Position numbers and translations under genes: made by a program. A stretch of 64,000 nucleotides of DNA from an uncultured bacterium (lineage in GTDB: Bacteria > Oederibacteriota > PGYV01 > Palsa-1178): the NCBI GenBank assembly GCA_937889595.1, contig CALAOR010000010.1, forward strand, positions 1 to 64,000. The letters run 5' to 3'. This document shows, piece by piece, positions 1 through 9,438 of the stretch. The notes beneath the pieces were generated by a model that did no database searches, was not told the DNA's origin, and worked only from the letters and a program-made list of their open reading frames with translations. Within the stretch, counting starts at the first letter, position 1; every line of letters starts with the position of its first letter.

Positions 1-1
1 G

Positions 2-85
2 GTTTCGCCTGGAATTTACTATTATATAATTTACCGGGATGACTGGAAAATGCTGGTTAGCGGCAAGATTTTTTTAACGAGATAG
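2..85 (+). CDS. C-terminal end of a secreted protein (partial, 5' end outside window)
   Basis: An open frame enters from the left edge and stops at TAG (83-85), giving about 27 residues: an SPGIYYYI stretch, a short polar turn, then GKIFLTR. This matches the last strands of the FlgD-like/type IX-like C-terminal domains ending other secreted proteins in this window, such as the GH5 protein (SGSYYYI ... SKLIILK). Inferred role: C-terminal sorting or Ig-like domain of a secreted protein. The fragment is short, so the call rests on resemblance only. Confidence 0.5.
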   Translation, partial: VSPGIYYYIIYRDDWKMLVSGKIFLTR

Positions 86-146
86 AAGCGCCATGCTGTT
101 GCGTATTGGATTCAAAAAAGGGATGGGGTCAATTCCCGATTTTTGA

Positions 147-175
147 TTGCCTTTAGCAGGATTCTGTTATAAAAT
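147..175 (+). promoter_or_regulatory. Weak candidate promoter before the glycosyltransferase
   Basis: TTGCCT at 147-152 and TAAAAT at 170-175 are separated by 17 bases, about 80 bases before the glycosyltransferase start. Both boxes are imperfect. The 86-254 gap holds nothing else recognisable. Confidence 0.3.
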
Positions 176-254
176 GATGTCAAGGGTTTGGTAAAGCGCA
201 AAAACAGGGGGAAGAATTGCGGCGGTATTTTTACAAAAATATGGAGGTGTTATC

Positions 255-1448
255 ATGAAGATCTTAATGGCAGCGGACACATACAGGCCCAGGGTTAACG
301 GCGTTGTGACATCCATAGATACTTTTTCGGCAGAATACAGAAAAATGGGGCATGAAGTCACCATCATCGCGCCCGAGTACCCGGAAACCCAAAAGGACGT
401 AAAATCAGCCGACAATGAGAAATTTGTCGTCAGGCTTCCTTCGCACTACATGTGGTTTGACCCGGAAGACAGGTTACCTTCGCTGAATAATCCCATTTCA
501 AAAAAGCGTATAAAAGAAAAGATAATAAACGGCGGGTTTGACATAATCCACACCCATGTAGCGGCCCGGCTCGGGGTCGCGGCTATTGACTGGGCGAAAA
601 AAATTGGCTGCCCCGTGATACACACTTACCACACCTTGTTCGAGCAGTATGTGCACTATCTTAAATTCATCCCGAGCGGCATCGCGAAGTGGATAGCGCG
701 TTACCTTTCAAAACTTTACTGCGATAGGATGGACCTTGTTATCGCGCCTTCCACGCAGATGAAGGACATCCTGAATACCTACGGAATCAAAAAGAGCGTG
801 CCCATAGTGGTGAACCCGACAGGCATAAAAATGGACAAGTTCAAGACCTTTTCCCGCGCTGATTTCAGGAAAAAACATGACATACCCGAATCCACCACGC
901 TCTTTCTTTTCATGGGCAGGATAGGCGCGGAGAAAAATATCCCGTTTCTTTTTAAAGTGTTAAAGAACGTCCTTGTAAAAAGGCCCGACACAAAACTGAT
1001 AGTGGCTGGGAAAGGCCCTGCCGAAGCCTCGGTACAGCAGGCGGCAAAGGATATAGGCGTTTTTGATAATGTGATATTCCTGGGATATTTCGAACCGCAG
1101 GACTGGGTAAACTGTTATGCCGCGGCCGACCTTTTCACATTTGCGTCAGTAACGGAAACACAGGGGCTGGTGGTAACGGAAGCCATGGCAGTAGGCACGC
1201 CGGTTGTGGCAGTCGGCAAGATGGGCGTAAAAGAAGTCATGGAAGGCAATAAAGGCGGAATTCTCGTCAATGAGGACGTAAACGAATTTACGGAAGCGGT
1301 ATTTAAGATACTTGAGGACAGGACCCTGTATGCAGCCAAGAAAAAAGAGGCCTTCGAATACGCCAGGGAATGGTCGGCGGAAGCCATGGCGAAAAAGATG
1401 ATAAAGAACTATGAGGAAGTTATAGCAAGGAAAAAGGCTGCGAAGTAG
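255..1448 (+). CDS. Family 4 glycosyltransferase (GT-B, MgtA/PimB-like)
   Basis: A 397-residue cytoplasmic or membrane-peripheral GT-B enzyme that should move a sugar from a nucleotide-sugar donor to a lipid or glycan acceptor. The N-terminal Rossmann half opens with MKILMAADTYRPRVNGVV, which has the PxxxGV loop of retaining GT4 enzymes. The HTHVAARLG segment near residue 95 is typical of diacylglycerol or phosphoinositol glycosyltransferases. The C-terminal half has FMGRIGAEKN and the donor-site E-x7-E motif (ETQGLVVTE, about residue 300). A GGAGGT ribosome site lies 6 bases before ATG. The gene stands alone. The acceptor cannot be told from sequence; a glycolipid synthase is the best guess. 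Confidence 0.88.
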   Translation: MKILMAADTYRPRVNGVVTSIDTFSAEYRKMGHEVTIIAPEYPETQKDVKSADNEKFVVRLPSHYMWFDPEDRLPSLNNPISKKRIKEKIINGGFDIIHTHVAARLGVAAIDWAKKIGCPVIHTYHTLFEQYVHYLKFIPSGIAKWIARYLSKLYCDRMDLVIAPSTQMKDILNTYGIKKSVPIVVNPTGIKMDKFKTFSRADFRKKHDIPESTTLFLFMGRIGAEKNIPFLFKVLKNVLVKRPDTKLIVAGKGPAEASVQQAAKDIGVFDNVIFLGYFEPQDWVNCYAAADLFTFASVTETQGLVVTEAMAVGTPVVAVGKMGVKEVMEGNKGGILVNEDVNEFTEAVFKILEDRTLYAAKKKEAFEYAREWSAEAMAKKMIKNYEEVIARKKAAK

Positions 1449-1803
1449 AGGGGGGCCGCCCTCTCACAGTTGAAGATATGTATTGGCCGAATACGAAGTC
1501 CGGCAACAAGTCCGCCGGAGCTTTAGCGAAGGCGGGCACACAAAGTGTGTTGACAGGATTATTCGGCCACGAAGTTGCCCGGCTGTTTACTTCTCCGTAA
1601 CAAACGTTTCGAAAGGTGAAACTCCACTTGTCTATACATTCGTATTTTTTACAAAAATAATCCTTTAAATCCTGTTTAGTTTGTTGTATATTAATATCTC
1701 AATTATTTATCCTACACAATGATTGCTTAAAATTGGTGAATAATTGCAATAACTGGCATTGTATTTACCGCATAATTATTATATATGATGGGAGATCTAA
1801 AAA
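1449..1803. repeat. Intergenic region with dispersed-repeat fragment and stem-loop
   Basis: No convincing gene is present. Directly after the glycosyltransferase stop is a short G/C hairpin (gaggg/ccctc, 1448-1465) without a T-tract. From 1482 to 1568, ggccgaata pairs with tattcggcc around an insert that contains gctttagcgaaggcggg. The block around 1514-1534 is identical to 46611-46631, so this is a dispersed repeat. The last 130 bases are AT-rich and contain GGGAG at 1790 as the ribosome site of the next gene; promoter boxes there are ambiguous. Confidence 0.5.
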
Positions 1804-4800
1804 ATGACTAAAACTGCGTTTGGTATTTGTCTCGGCGCGTCTACTATAAGCGCTGTGGAATTATCCAAAAAGGGCGATGATTTTAAGGTTGAAAGGGTTA
1901 TCAGGAAAGCGCACGACGGCAACCCCAAGGCCATATTTGCAGAAGTGGTGAAAGAGCTTAAGACCGGGGACAGCCATGTGCTTGTAACGGGCAGGCGTTT
2001 CAGGGAATTTGTGAATGTGCCTTCAATTACAGAGCCCGAGGCAGTGGAAGAGGCTTTGCAGCATTTATCCGTGAAAGATAAAAAATATGACGCGGTAGTG
2101 TCGGCCGGCGGCGAGACTTTTATAGTATATAGGCTTGACCACGAACAAAAGGTGTCGGGAATCTCAACCGGGAACAAATGCGCTTCAGGCACGGGGGATT
2201 TCTTCCTCCAGCAGATAAAAAGAATGAACATAAGCATAGATGAAGCCGTGGAGAAAGCCATGCAGGGCGACCCCTACAGCGTGTCGGGCAGGTGCTCCGT
2301 ATTCTGCAAGTCCGACTGCACGCACGCATTGAATAAAGGCGTTCCCATATCAAATGTAACCGCGGGGCTTTGCGCCATGATAGGCGAGAAAATAACGGAA
2401 CTCGTCATGAAAGTGCCGCATGAAAACGTGCTGATAACCGGCGGGACGACCTTAAACAAAGCCGTGATCGCAAGCGTCAAAAAATTCATTGATAACGTGA
2501 CTGTTCCGGTTGAGGCGCCTTATTTTGAGGCGCTCGGCGCGGCAATCGCCGCATTTTCCAAGGGAAAGAAAATCACCGGACAGCTTTTCAAAGAAGGCCA
2601 TTCAGGTTTCTCCGTGCTTCTGCCGCTTAAAGACGCTGAAAACCTCGTTACTTTCAATAAGTCCGAGAGGGGCACGCTGCGCCCGAACGACAAGTGCGTA
2701 ATCGGGCTTGACGTGGGTTCTACAACCACAAAAGCCGTCCTCATGCGAGTGTCCGATGACAAAATACTCTCGGATATTTACCTCCGTACAAACGGCAATC
2801 CCATAGAAGCCTCGCGAAAGTGTTATGAAAGTATTTTAAAGGACATAGGGGACACTCCTGTTGACATCGTGAATATAGGCGTTACAGGTTCGGGCAGGCA
2901 GATTGCCGGCTTATACTCCATCACCGACGGCGTGATAAATGAGATCATTGCGCATGCTTCAGCCGCGGTGTATTTTGACCCTGAAGTGGATACGATCTTT
3001 GAAATAGGCGGGCAGGACGCCAAGTACACGCATATTACCGCGGGCGTCGCGTCCGACTATGCCATGAACGAGGCATGCTCGGCCGGAACAGGTTCTTTCC
3101 TTGAAGAAGCGGCGTTCGAATCCCTCGGTGTTGATTACAAACAGATAGCGGACATGGCCATAACGGCAAAAAGACCGCCTAATTTCAATGACCAGTGCGC
3201 GGCATTCATATCTTCCGACATAAAAAACGCCAGCCACGAAGGCATATCAAAGGAAGACATACTTGCGGGACTGGTTTATTCGATTTGTTTTAATTATGTC
3301 AACAGGGTAAAAGGGCACAGGCCTGTCGGTGAAAAGGTATTCATGCAGGGCGGGGTTTGTTATAACAAAGCCGTGCCCCTTGCCATGGCTGCAATCACCG
3401 GCAAGCAGATCATAGTCCCGCCCGACCCGGGCCTCATGGGCGCATTTGGAGTGGCCCTGGAAGTCAAAAAGAGGCTGGACTTAAACCTTCTTGAAGAAGG
3501 AAAATACGACTTAAAGCGCATGATAGCAAGGCAGATAACAAATGAAAAATCGTTTGTGTGCCTGGGTGGAAAAGAAAAATGCGACAGAAAATGCGCAATA
3601 AATATGATAAGGATAGAAGGCAAAGTATATCCTTTTGGCGGCGCTTGCAACAAGTATTACAACCAGAGATATAATATAGACGTTGATGCGGAAAAACTCG
3701 ACTATGTCGCGGTGAGGAACCGGCTGGTTTTTGAGAGATTCGCGCCCGCCATGCCCATAAATGAAAATTCTCCTGTTATCGGGATAAACCGCTCATTTAT
3801 AGTCCTGCAAATGTTCCCGTTATACTATAATTTTTTCGCGAATTTAGGGTGCAGAGTCATACTTTCAAAGGAACTCGTGGAAGACGCGTCGCACCTGCAT
3901 ACGACATCATTTTGCTACCCTGCGCAGGTATCCATAGGCATGTTTGAGGATCTGCTAAAGTATGATCCGGACTATGTATTTATGCCGCATGTTGAGGAAA
4001 TGCACGTGGCAAATACCGAAGCCAGGAAAGAATTTTCGGCTACCTGCATATTTACCCAGGGCGAGGCATTTACCATGCGGCAGATATTTAAGGGCAGGGG
4101 CCTGGATAAAAAGATACTTGCCCCGACATTGAATTTCTCAAAGGGCGTTGAAGATGAGAAAAAGTCCTTTATCGCGCTCGGGGTTCAGATAGGATTTTCG
4201 GCTGAGGCCGCAGCCGCTGCTTTTGACAGGGCCGACGCGGTGCAAAACGAGTTCTATAAGGAAAAGAAAAAGGTGGGGCGAGAGTTCCTCCAGGAACTTC
4301 ACAAGGACCCGTCAAAAATAGCCGTGGTCCTGTTGGGCGCCCCGCATCATGCTTTTAACGAGGACACGAATAAAGGTGTGCCGCGGAAACTGACTTCGCG
4401 CGGTTATGCCGTGATACCTTTTGACATGCTGCCCATAGAACACGAACCTCTGGAGTCGCCGCATGACGATTACCTGCACTGGGAAATAGGACAGAAATTA
4501 ATAAGCGCTTCCCAGATAATTAAAAAAGACAACCAGCTTTACGGGTTATATATAACCAACTTTCTGTGCGCCATAGACTCCCTGACAGTGACATATTTCA
4601 GGCGTATTATGAAAAACAAGCCGTCACTAACGCTCGAACTTGACGGGCACACGGCCGACGCGGGCATTGATACCAGGGTTGAAGCTTTCATAGATGTTGT
4701 AAAGAACTATATTGAAGTGATGAAAAAAGTGCAGGAAACAAAACACTCCGGGTTTGTGCCGGCAAAAATGTCAATAGAGAACACGGGAATGTATTTTGTG

Positions 4801-6120
4801 GATTCAAGCGGCGCCAGGACAAAGATAACCGACCCGTCGGTCAAAGTGATAATGCCTTCCATGAACGACCTGTCAACGGAATTTATCGCCGCGGCATTCA
4901 GGAAAGCCGGGGTCAGGGCGGAGGCCATGAATGTTTCCGACACGGAGACGCTCAGGATAGGCCGGTCGGTCACCACGGGCAAAGAGTGTCTCCCGATGGT
5001 GTTAACGGTCGGCACAATGCTCAAGTATATACAAAGTAAAAGGGATATAAATGAGAAGCTCATAGTTTTCCAGCCGCGCGCCGCAGGCTACTGCAGGCTC
5101 GGGCAGTACCACGTATTCATGAATATGATAATCAGGGAAAAGAAATTAGAGAATGTGGCTGTCATATCGGTCGCGAACGAAGAGCGTTATACCGGATTCG
5201 GGCCGGGGCTGATGATAAATGCCTGGCGCGGGATGGTGGCGGCAGACATGCTTGACGACATAAGGAACGCGATCTGGACGATCGCAAAAGACCCGGATCT
5301 GGCGGAGGCAATATTTCACGAAGAACGTAAAAAGGTAATAGCGGCCATAGAAGGGTCGTCCGGCATTGATATTTACAAACAGCTAAAACGTACGGCGGCT
5401 GTGTTCAAAAAGATACCGCTGAAAATGAAACTGCATGAAACACCCACTGTTTCCGTAATGGGGGAAATTTTTGTACGCAGGGACGCTTTCTCCAATAAGA
5501 ACATAGCAAAGCGCCTGGCTGAAAAAGGTTTCATAGCGCGTACGGCGCACCTGTCAGAGTGGCTGTATTACCTGACTTACATGATCAACAACAAGCTGCA
5601 CATACCCGAATACACCATGCTGGGATGGCTTGAGTTCCTGGTCACCGATATGACGCAGAGGCACATAGAGATAAAAATAAAGAAGATACTCGCAAAATCC
5701 GGCCTGTGCGTAGTGGAAGCGGTCGACATAGACGACATAGTGAAGTATTCGGAGCACATACTGCCGAAAACCTTAAAAGGCGAACCGGGAATGATACTGG
5801 GAGTGACCATGAGGGATGTATTTAACAAGTACGCCGGCGTGGTGAATATAGGGCCGTTCTCCTGCATGCCCGTGCGCTACACCGAAGCTATCGCGGCAAA
5901 TAACCTGGACTTCAAGAGCCAGGTCGAAGCCTACGCGCAGGCGGGCGTGAAGCTAAAACAGACCGGTTACAGCGAAAACGACAGGATGCCGTTTTTGACC
6001 ATAGAAGCTGACGGAAACCCCTACCCGCAGCTGCTGGAAGCGCGGTTTGAAAGTTTCTGTCTGCAGGCTGGAAGAGTGGCGGAAAAACAGGGTAAGAAAG
6101 TGGCTGCAGGAAAGCTGTAA
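1804..6120 (+). CDS. Large 2-hydroxyacyl-CoA dehydratase activase-related protein (two BadF/HgdC domains + DUF2229 + HgdB-like region)
   Basis: A 1438-residue fusion. Residues 1-255 form an ASKHA-fold BadF/BcrA-type domain (CASGTGDFF, GRCSVFCKSDC). Residues 300-560 are a second, more canonical one with the phosphate loop IGLDVGSTTTKAV and cluster-type cysteines in NEACSAGTGSF and FNDQCAAF. A DUF2229 region follows (CLGGKEKCDRKC near residue 587, then GINRSFIVLQMFP). The C-terminal half resembles the dehydratase subunit fold (TGKECLPM, GPFSCMP). Smaller relatives use ATP and a 4Fe-4S cluster to inject an electron into 2-hydroxyacyl-CoA or benzoyl-CoA enzymes. Giant stand-alone versions like this are common in anaerobes, but their substrate is unknown. 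No dedicated dehydratase partner is adjacent. Confidence 0.85.
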   Translation: MTKTAFGICLGASTISAVELSKKGDDFKVERVIRKAHDGNPKAIFAEVVKELKTGDSHVLVTGRRFREFVNVPSITEPEAVEEALQHLSVKDKKYDAVVSAGGETFIVYRLDHEQKVSGISTGNKCASGTGDFFLQQIKRMNISIDEAVEKAMQGDPYSVSGRCSVFCKSDCTHALNKGVPISNVTAGLCAMIGEKITELVMKVPHENVLITGGTTLNKAVIASVKKFIDNVTVPVEAPYFEALGAAIAAFSKGKKITGQLFKEGHSGFSVLLPLKDAENLVTFNKSERGTLRPNDKCVIGLDVGSTTTKAVLMRVSDDKILSDIYLRTNGNPIEASRKCYESILKDIGDTPVDIVNIGVTGSGRQIAGLYSITDGVINEIIAHASAAVYFDPEVDTIFEIGGQDAKYTHITAGVASDYAMNEACSAGTGSFLEEAAFESLGVDYKQIADMAITAKRPPNFNDQCAAFISSDIKNASHEGISKEDILAGLVYSICFNYVNRVKGHRPVGEKVFMQGGVCYNKAVPLAMAAITGKQIIVPPDPGLMGAFGVALEVKKRLDLNLLEEGKYDLKRMIARQITNEKSFVCLGGKEKCDRKCAINMIRIEGKVYPFGGACNKYYNQRYNIDVDAEKLDYVAVRNRLVFERFAPAMPINENSPVIGINRSFIVLQMFPLYYNFFANLGCRVILSKELVEDASHLHTTSFCYPAQVSIGMFEDLLKYDPDYVFMPHVEEMHVANTEARKEFSATCIFTQGEAFTMRQIFKGRGLDKKILAPTLNFSKGVEDEKKSFIALGVQIGFSAEAAAAAFDRADAVQNEFYKEKKKVGREFLQELHKDPSKIAVVLLGAPHHAFNEDTNKGVPRKLTSRGYAVIPFDMLPIEHEPLESPHDDYLHWEIGQKLISASQIIKKDNQLYGLYITNFLCAIDSLTVTYFRRIMKNKPSLTLELDGHTADAGIDTRVEAFIDVVKNYIEVMKKVQETKHSGFVPAKMSIENTGMYFVDSSGARTKITDPSVKVIMPSMNDLSTEFIAAAFRKAGVRAEAMNVSDTETLRIGRSVTTGKECLPMVLTVGTMLKYIQSKRDINEKLIVFQPRAAGYCRLGQYHVFMNMIIREKKLENVAVISVANEERYTGFGPGLMINAWRGMVAADMLDDIRNAIWTIAKDPDLAEAIFHEERKKVIAAIEGSSGIDIYKQLKRTAAVFKKIPLKMKLHETPTVSVMGEIFVRRDAFSNKNIAKRLAEKGFIARTAHLSEWLYYLTYMINNKLHIPEYTMLGWLEFLVTDMTQRHIEIKIKKILAKSGLCVVEAVDIDDIVKYSEHILPKTLKGEPGMILGVTMRDVFNKYAGVVNIGPFSCMPVRYTEAIAANNLDFKSQVEAYAQAGVKLKQTGYSENDRMPFLTIEADGNPYPQLLEARFESFCLQAGRVAEKQGKKVAAGKL

Positions 6121-6140
6121 AGTCCGGATTGCGCTGCCAA

Positions 6141-6319
6141 TTACTGCGAATGGTAAATGGCCTTTATGATAGGTCGTGTCCGGCACGGATGAAATTCTTC
6201 CATGGATTGCGCGCTTGTATTATAAAGGGTTTTAGTGGCGCGCAGGCCATGGAAGAATTTCATCCGCACCGGACACGATAAAGAATTTCATGGATTTATA
6301 GGGTTTTCCGACAGTCTCC
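6141..6319. repeat. Palindromic repeat element, copy A
   Basis: Two 40-base arms, 6175-6214 and 6238-6277, pair with few mismatches around a 23-base loop. The element starts with actgcgaatggtaaatggcc and ends with ttttccgacagtctc (6304-6318), both shared with the copy at 13.9 kb. The left terminal sequence (ctgtcggaaaa) is mostly missing here. It lies between the activase stop and the PAS-GGDEF start and could act as a transcript-end structure, a mobile palindrome, or both. Confidence 0.75.
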
Positions 6320-6399
6320 AAATACCATCCAAAACTCTTTTAGTTGACCAGGTTGTATTTAGTGTATATACTGGTATGAGATTTGATGACAGGAGACCT

Positions 6400-7344
6400 A
6401 TGGCTGACGACAAGAATATAAAGAATGATCCGGGGGATCTTGAAACGGATTTCTACAAAAATATCCTTGATAATCTTTATGAAGGCGTGTATTTCTGCAG
6501 CTGGGAAAGAAAGATATCTTACTGGAACAAAGCTGCGGAAAAGCTGACGGGATATAAGGCTGAAGACATTGTCGGGCAGCATTGCTGGGACAATATCCTC
6601 ATGCACACAAATAATAAGGGCGAGAATCTCTGCAAAAATGAAAATTGTCCCGCAGTCAGGGCCATGAAGGAACAGCGGCTCGTGGAAGAGGAAGTTTTTT
6701 TAAAGCATAAGGACGGTTACCGCCTTCCCGTTATCACCAGGATTTCCCCCATGAAGGACTCAACCGGCAAGGTTATCGGGGCCGTGGAGATCTTCAGTGA
6801 CAACTCAAATAAAATATCAGCGTTCATGCAGATAGAAAAACTCGAACAGCTTGCTTTTATAGACGCTTTGACAGGTGTGGGAAACAGGCGTTATACGGAG
6901 ATTAAGATCAATACCAAGCTCGAGGAAATGAACCGGTATTCGTGGGCAAACCAGTTCGGGCTGCTTTTCATCGATATAGACCATTTCAAGGAAGTAAACG
7001 ACCAATACGGTCATGACGCCGGCGACAAGGTCTTAAAAGTCGTGACCAAGACATTCATGAACAACTTAAGGGAAGAAGATTTTGTAGGAAGGTGGGGCGG
7101 CGAAGAGTTCATACTTTTAATCGCAAATGTGGAAAAAAAAGACCTGTACACGATCGCGGAGAAAATAAGGGGTTTAATTGAGCATTCACATATTCCCCTG
7201 CCGGAAAAAGAAATAACAGTTACCGTTTCTATAGGCGCGACAACGGCAAAAAGGGATGATGATATAGATTCTGTCATAAAAAGGGCGGATAGGTTAATGT
7301 ATTACAGCAAGGGTGAAGGCAGGAATAACGTTACCATTGGCTGA
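6400..7344 (+). CDS. PAS domain-containing diguanylate cyclase (GGDEF)
   Basis: The 314-residue protein starts at ATG 6400 behind AGGAG (6391). The frame is open back to 6235, but that part only reads through the palindromic element. Residues 18-140 form a PAS domain (NLYEGVYFCSWERKISYWNK ... GYKAEDIVGQHCW) with CKNENCPAVRA after it, a Cys pair often seen in this PAS subtype. Residues 150-314 form the GGDEF domain with IDIDHFKEVND and the active-site GGEEF. It should make c-di-GMP from two GTP in response to a cytosolic cue; there is no transmembrane segment. The gene lies upstream of an HD-GYP protein that could degrade the product. Confidence 0.9.
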   Translation: MADDKNIKNDPGDLETDFYKNILDNLYEGVYFCSWERKISYWNKAAEKLTGYKAEDIVGQHCWDNILMHTNNKGENLCKNENCPAVRAMKEQRLVEEEVFLKHKDGYRLPVITRISPMKDSTGKVIGAVEIFSDNSNKISAFMQIEKLEQLAFIDALTGVGNRRYTEIKINTKLEEMNRYSWANQFGLLFIDIDHFKEVNDQYGHDAGDKVLKVVTKTFMNNLREEDFVGRWGGEEFILLIANVEKKDLYTIAEKIRGLIEHSHIPLPEKEITVTVSIGATTAKRDDDIDSVIKRADRLMYYSKGEGRNNVTIG

Positions 7345-7387
7345 CCCCGATTACCAAATATTTGATTAAAATGGGGTCTTACACCAT

Positions 7388-7426
7388 CCTAAAATCGCAT
7401 ATATTGACCTCTAATGCGATTTTAGG
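7388..7426. terminator. Perfect 13-bp stem-loop between the c-di-GMP genes
   Basis: cctaaaatcgcat (7388-7400) pairs exactly with atgcgattttagg (7414-7426) across a 13-base loop. A second possible pairing, gacccc at 7345-7350 with ggggtc at 7373-7378, precedes it. No strong T-tract follows, so it may be a terminator, an operator or an RNA element. Confidence 0.5.
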
Positions 7427-7440
7427 AATTAACAAAACAC

Positions 7441-7469
7441 TTTACAAAAGGCGCTTTATTCATTATAAT
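7441..7469 (+). promoter_or_regulatory. Sigma-70-type promoter for the HD-GYP gene
   Basis: TTTACA (7441-7446), a 17-base spacer and TATAAT (7464-7469) lie about 60 bases before the TTG start. Confidence 0.6.
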
Positions 7470-7535
7470 CCATATGAAAGCGTTATTTAACCGCAGTTTC
7501 ATGAATTACCCTTTATTTATAAAAGAGGTCAATCA

Positions 7536-9392
7536 TTGCATATCAAAAAAATTAAAAAGCCCGCTAAAAAAACAGGTGCAAAGAAAAACCGCCCCGGACA
7601 TAAAACCGGTCCAAAACGGGCAAAAATCCTTTTAAACAGGAAAAATTCAAGCGAAATCTACAAAAAACTCCTGATTACATCCTCTGATGCCGTGACGATC
7701 ACTGATCTGGACGGAAATATTATGTACGCTTCCGAGCGTGCGGCGCATATTTACGGGGCAGCAGGCGCTCAGGAACTCATCGGTAAAAGCTCATTTATCT
7801 TCATTGCGCCTGAAAATAGGGAGAAATTCCTGCTCAACATAAAGCGTACATTAAAAGAGGGGTTTTTAAGCGGCGTTGAATATACGTTCTTGCAGAAAGA
7901 CGGCAGCAGGTTTTTGGGAGCAATGAACATTTCGGCAATAAAAGACGCGAAAGGCAAAGCAGTGGCATTACTCGGGTCGATCAGGGACGTGACCAGGAAC
8001 AGGCAGATGGAGGGCCGCCTGAAGAAATCCGAGGAAAATTATAAAGCTATATTTAACGGCGTGAACGACGCTATCATGATCCTGGACCCCAGGACGGGCG
8101 GCATAATAGACGCAAATAAGAAAGCGGCTGAAATGAAGGGCTGTACTTATGATGAACTAAAGGCAAAAGGACTTAAGCTTTTTATGCCTGATGCGAAAGA
8201 GGAAGAATATGAAAGGGTCCTGGATGAATACAGAAAGGCAGTGGAAGACAAAGGGTATCACGTTTTTGAGTGGCGTAATTTAAAAAAAGACGGCTGCGAG
8301 CAGTGGGTTGAAATGAGCTTAAAGAAGGACAGGATAGACGGGGAAGATTACCTGCTGGCGATCGCCAGGGACATAACCGACAGGAAAAGGACCGAGAAAG
8401 AAATAAGGAATTCGGAAGAAATGTTTCGCAGCCTGATCGATGCTTCGCCTGACGCTGTCTTTGTGGCGGACAGCGCGGGCAGGATACTTTATGCTTCTGA
8501 TAAAGCGCTGGAACTTTACGGAGTGCCGAGGATGGACATGCTCGTGGGTAAGAACGCCGCTGATTTTTCGGCAAATGATGAAAAACCGAGGGTACTTGAG
8601 GCATTCGGCAAGGTAGTCAGGGAAGGCAATGCCCACAATTTTGAGGTGGTAATTATAAGGCACAATAATGAAAAAGTCACGGGTGAGGCGAACGCAACAC
8701 TGATAAAGACGCCCGACGGCGCCCCTAAAGCGGTCATGGTTACGATCAGGGACATAACCGAAAAGAAAAAAATGGAAATAGAGTTAAAACAGAGCTACAT
8801 GGCCGTCAAGAAAGTTATGGACGGCATAATCATCGCCATGGAAAAGCTTGTAGAAAAAAAGGATACATACACGGTGGGCCACCAGCACAGGACCGCCCAG
8901 TTGGCGCGCGCCATAGCCAAAGAAATGAGGTTGTCCCCGGAGCAGATGAACTGCGTATATATTTCAGCTTTGATCCACGACATAGGAAAGATATTTGTGT
9001 CGGGATCCATATTAAATAAGGTCGGCTCCTTAACGCCGGAAGAGTACGAAATAATTAAAAAACACTCCGAGGCGGGTTATGATGTCTTAAAGTCCATTGA
9101 TTTCCCGTGGCCCATAGCGGATATAATACTCCAGCACCATGAAAGGCTTGACGGGTCGGGTTATCCATACGGGCTCACCGGAGACAAGATATACCTTGAG
9201 TCCAGGATCATCAGCGTGGCTGACGTAGTGGAAGCCATAACCTTTGCCAGGCCTTACAGGCCCGCGTGTGGGATAGACGTGGCGCTTGGGGAAATAACGG
9301 CCAACAAGGGGAAACTTTTTGATGTGGAAGTGGTCGATATCTGCGTGAACCTCATGAAGGAACAGGGGTTTAAGTTTGAGCAGAACACTTGA
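7536..9392 (+). CDS. Triple-PAS HD-GYP domain protein, putative c-di-GMP phosphodiesterase
   Basis: A 618-residue soluble protein read from TTG at 7536, with GAGG about 9 bases upstream. After a basic N-terminal tail (about 40 residues rich in Lys) there are three PAS domains at roughly 45-155, 165-290 and 295-412. Their linker ends read GSIRDVTR, AIARDITDR and TIRDITEKKK. The C-terminal HD-GYP domain (about 430-610) has HRTAQLARAIA, the metal pair in HDIGK, ILQHHERLDGSGYPYG and ISVADVVEA. Members hydrolyse c-di-GMP to pGpG or GMP. The basic tail is unusual and could bind nucleic acid or membrane; that is a guess. Confidence 0.9.
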   Translation: MHIKKIKKPAKKTGAKKNRPGHKTGPKRAKILLNRKNSSEIYKKLLITSSDAVTITDLDGNIMYASERAAHIYGAAGAQELIGKSSFIFIAPENREKFLLNIKRTLKEGFLSGVEYTFLQKDGSRFLGAMNISAIKDAKGKAVALLGSIRDVTRNRQMEGRLKKSEENYKAIFNGVNDAIMILDPRTGGIIDANKKAAEMKGCTYDELKAKGLKLFMPDAKEEEYERVLDEYRKAVEDKGYHVFEWRNLKKDGCEQWVEMSLKKDRIDGEDYLLAIARDITDRKRTEKEIRNSEEMFRSLIDASPDAVFVADSAGRILYASDKALELYGVPRMDMLVGKNAADFSANDEKPRVLEAFGKVVREGNAHNFEVVIIRHNNEKVTGEANATLIKTPDGAPKAVMVTIRDITEKKKMEIELKQSYMAVKKVMDGIIIAMEKLVEKKDTYTVGHQHRTAQLARAIAKEMRLSPEQMNCVYISALIHDIGKIFVSGSILNKVGSLTPEEYEIIKKHSEAGYDVLKSIDFPWPIADIILQHHERLDGSGYPYGLTGDKIYLESRIISVADVVEAITFARPYRPACGIDVALGEITANKGKLFDVEVVDICVNLMKEQGFKFEQNT

Positions 9393-9401
9393 TTTCAAGC
9401 T

Positions 9402-9430
9402 TTGACAAAACAGCCGTCCGCATATATAAT
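9402..9430 (+). promoter_or_regulatory. Consensus promoter giving a leaderless or near-leaderless transcript
   Basis: TTGACA (9402-9407), exactly 17 bases, then TATAAT (9425-9430): a perfect consensus. ATG of the next gene begins at 9439, only 8 bases after the -10 box, so transcription should start at or next to the start codon. No ribosome site can be seen. Confidence 0.7.
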
Positions 9431-9438
9431 ATCCCATA

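Noticed and set aside
1483-1668. 61-residue open frame after the glycosyltransferase
   Set aside because: It lies in a dispersed repeat and has no ribosome site or recognisable motif.
6235-6399. 55-residue N-terminal extension of the PAS-GGDEF protein
   Set aside because: It translates the right arm of a palindromic element; AGGAG just before ATG 6400 fixes the shorter start.
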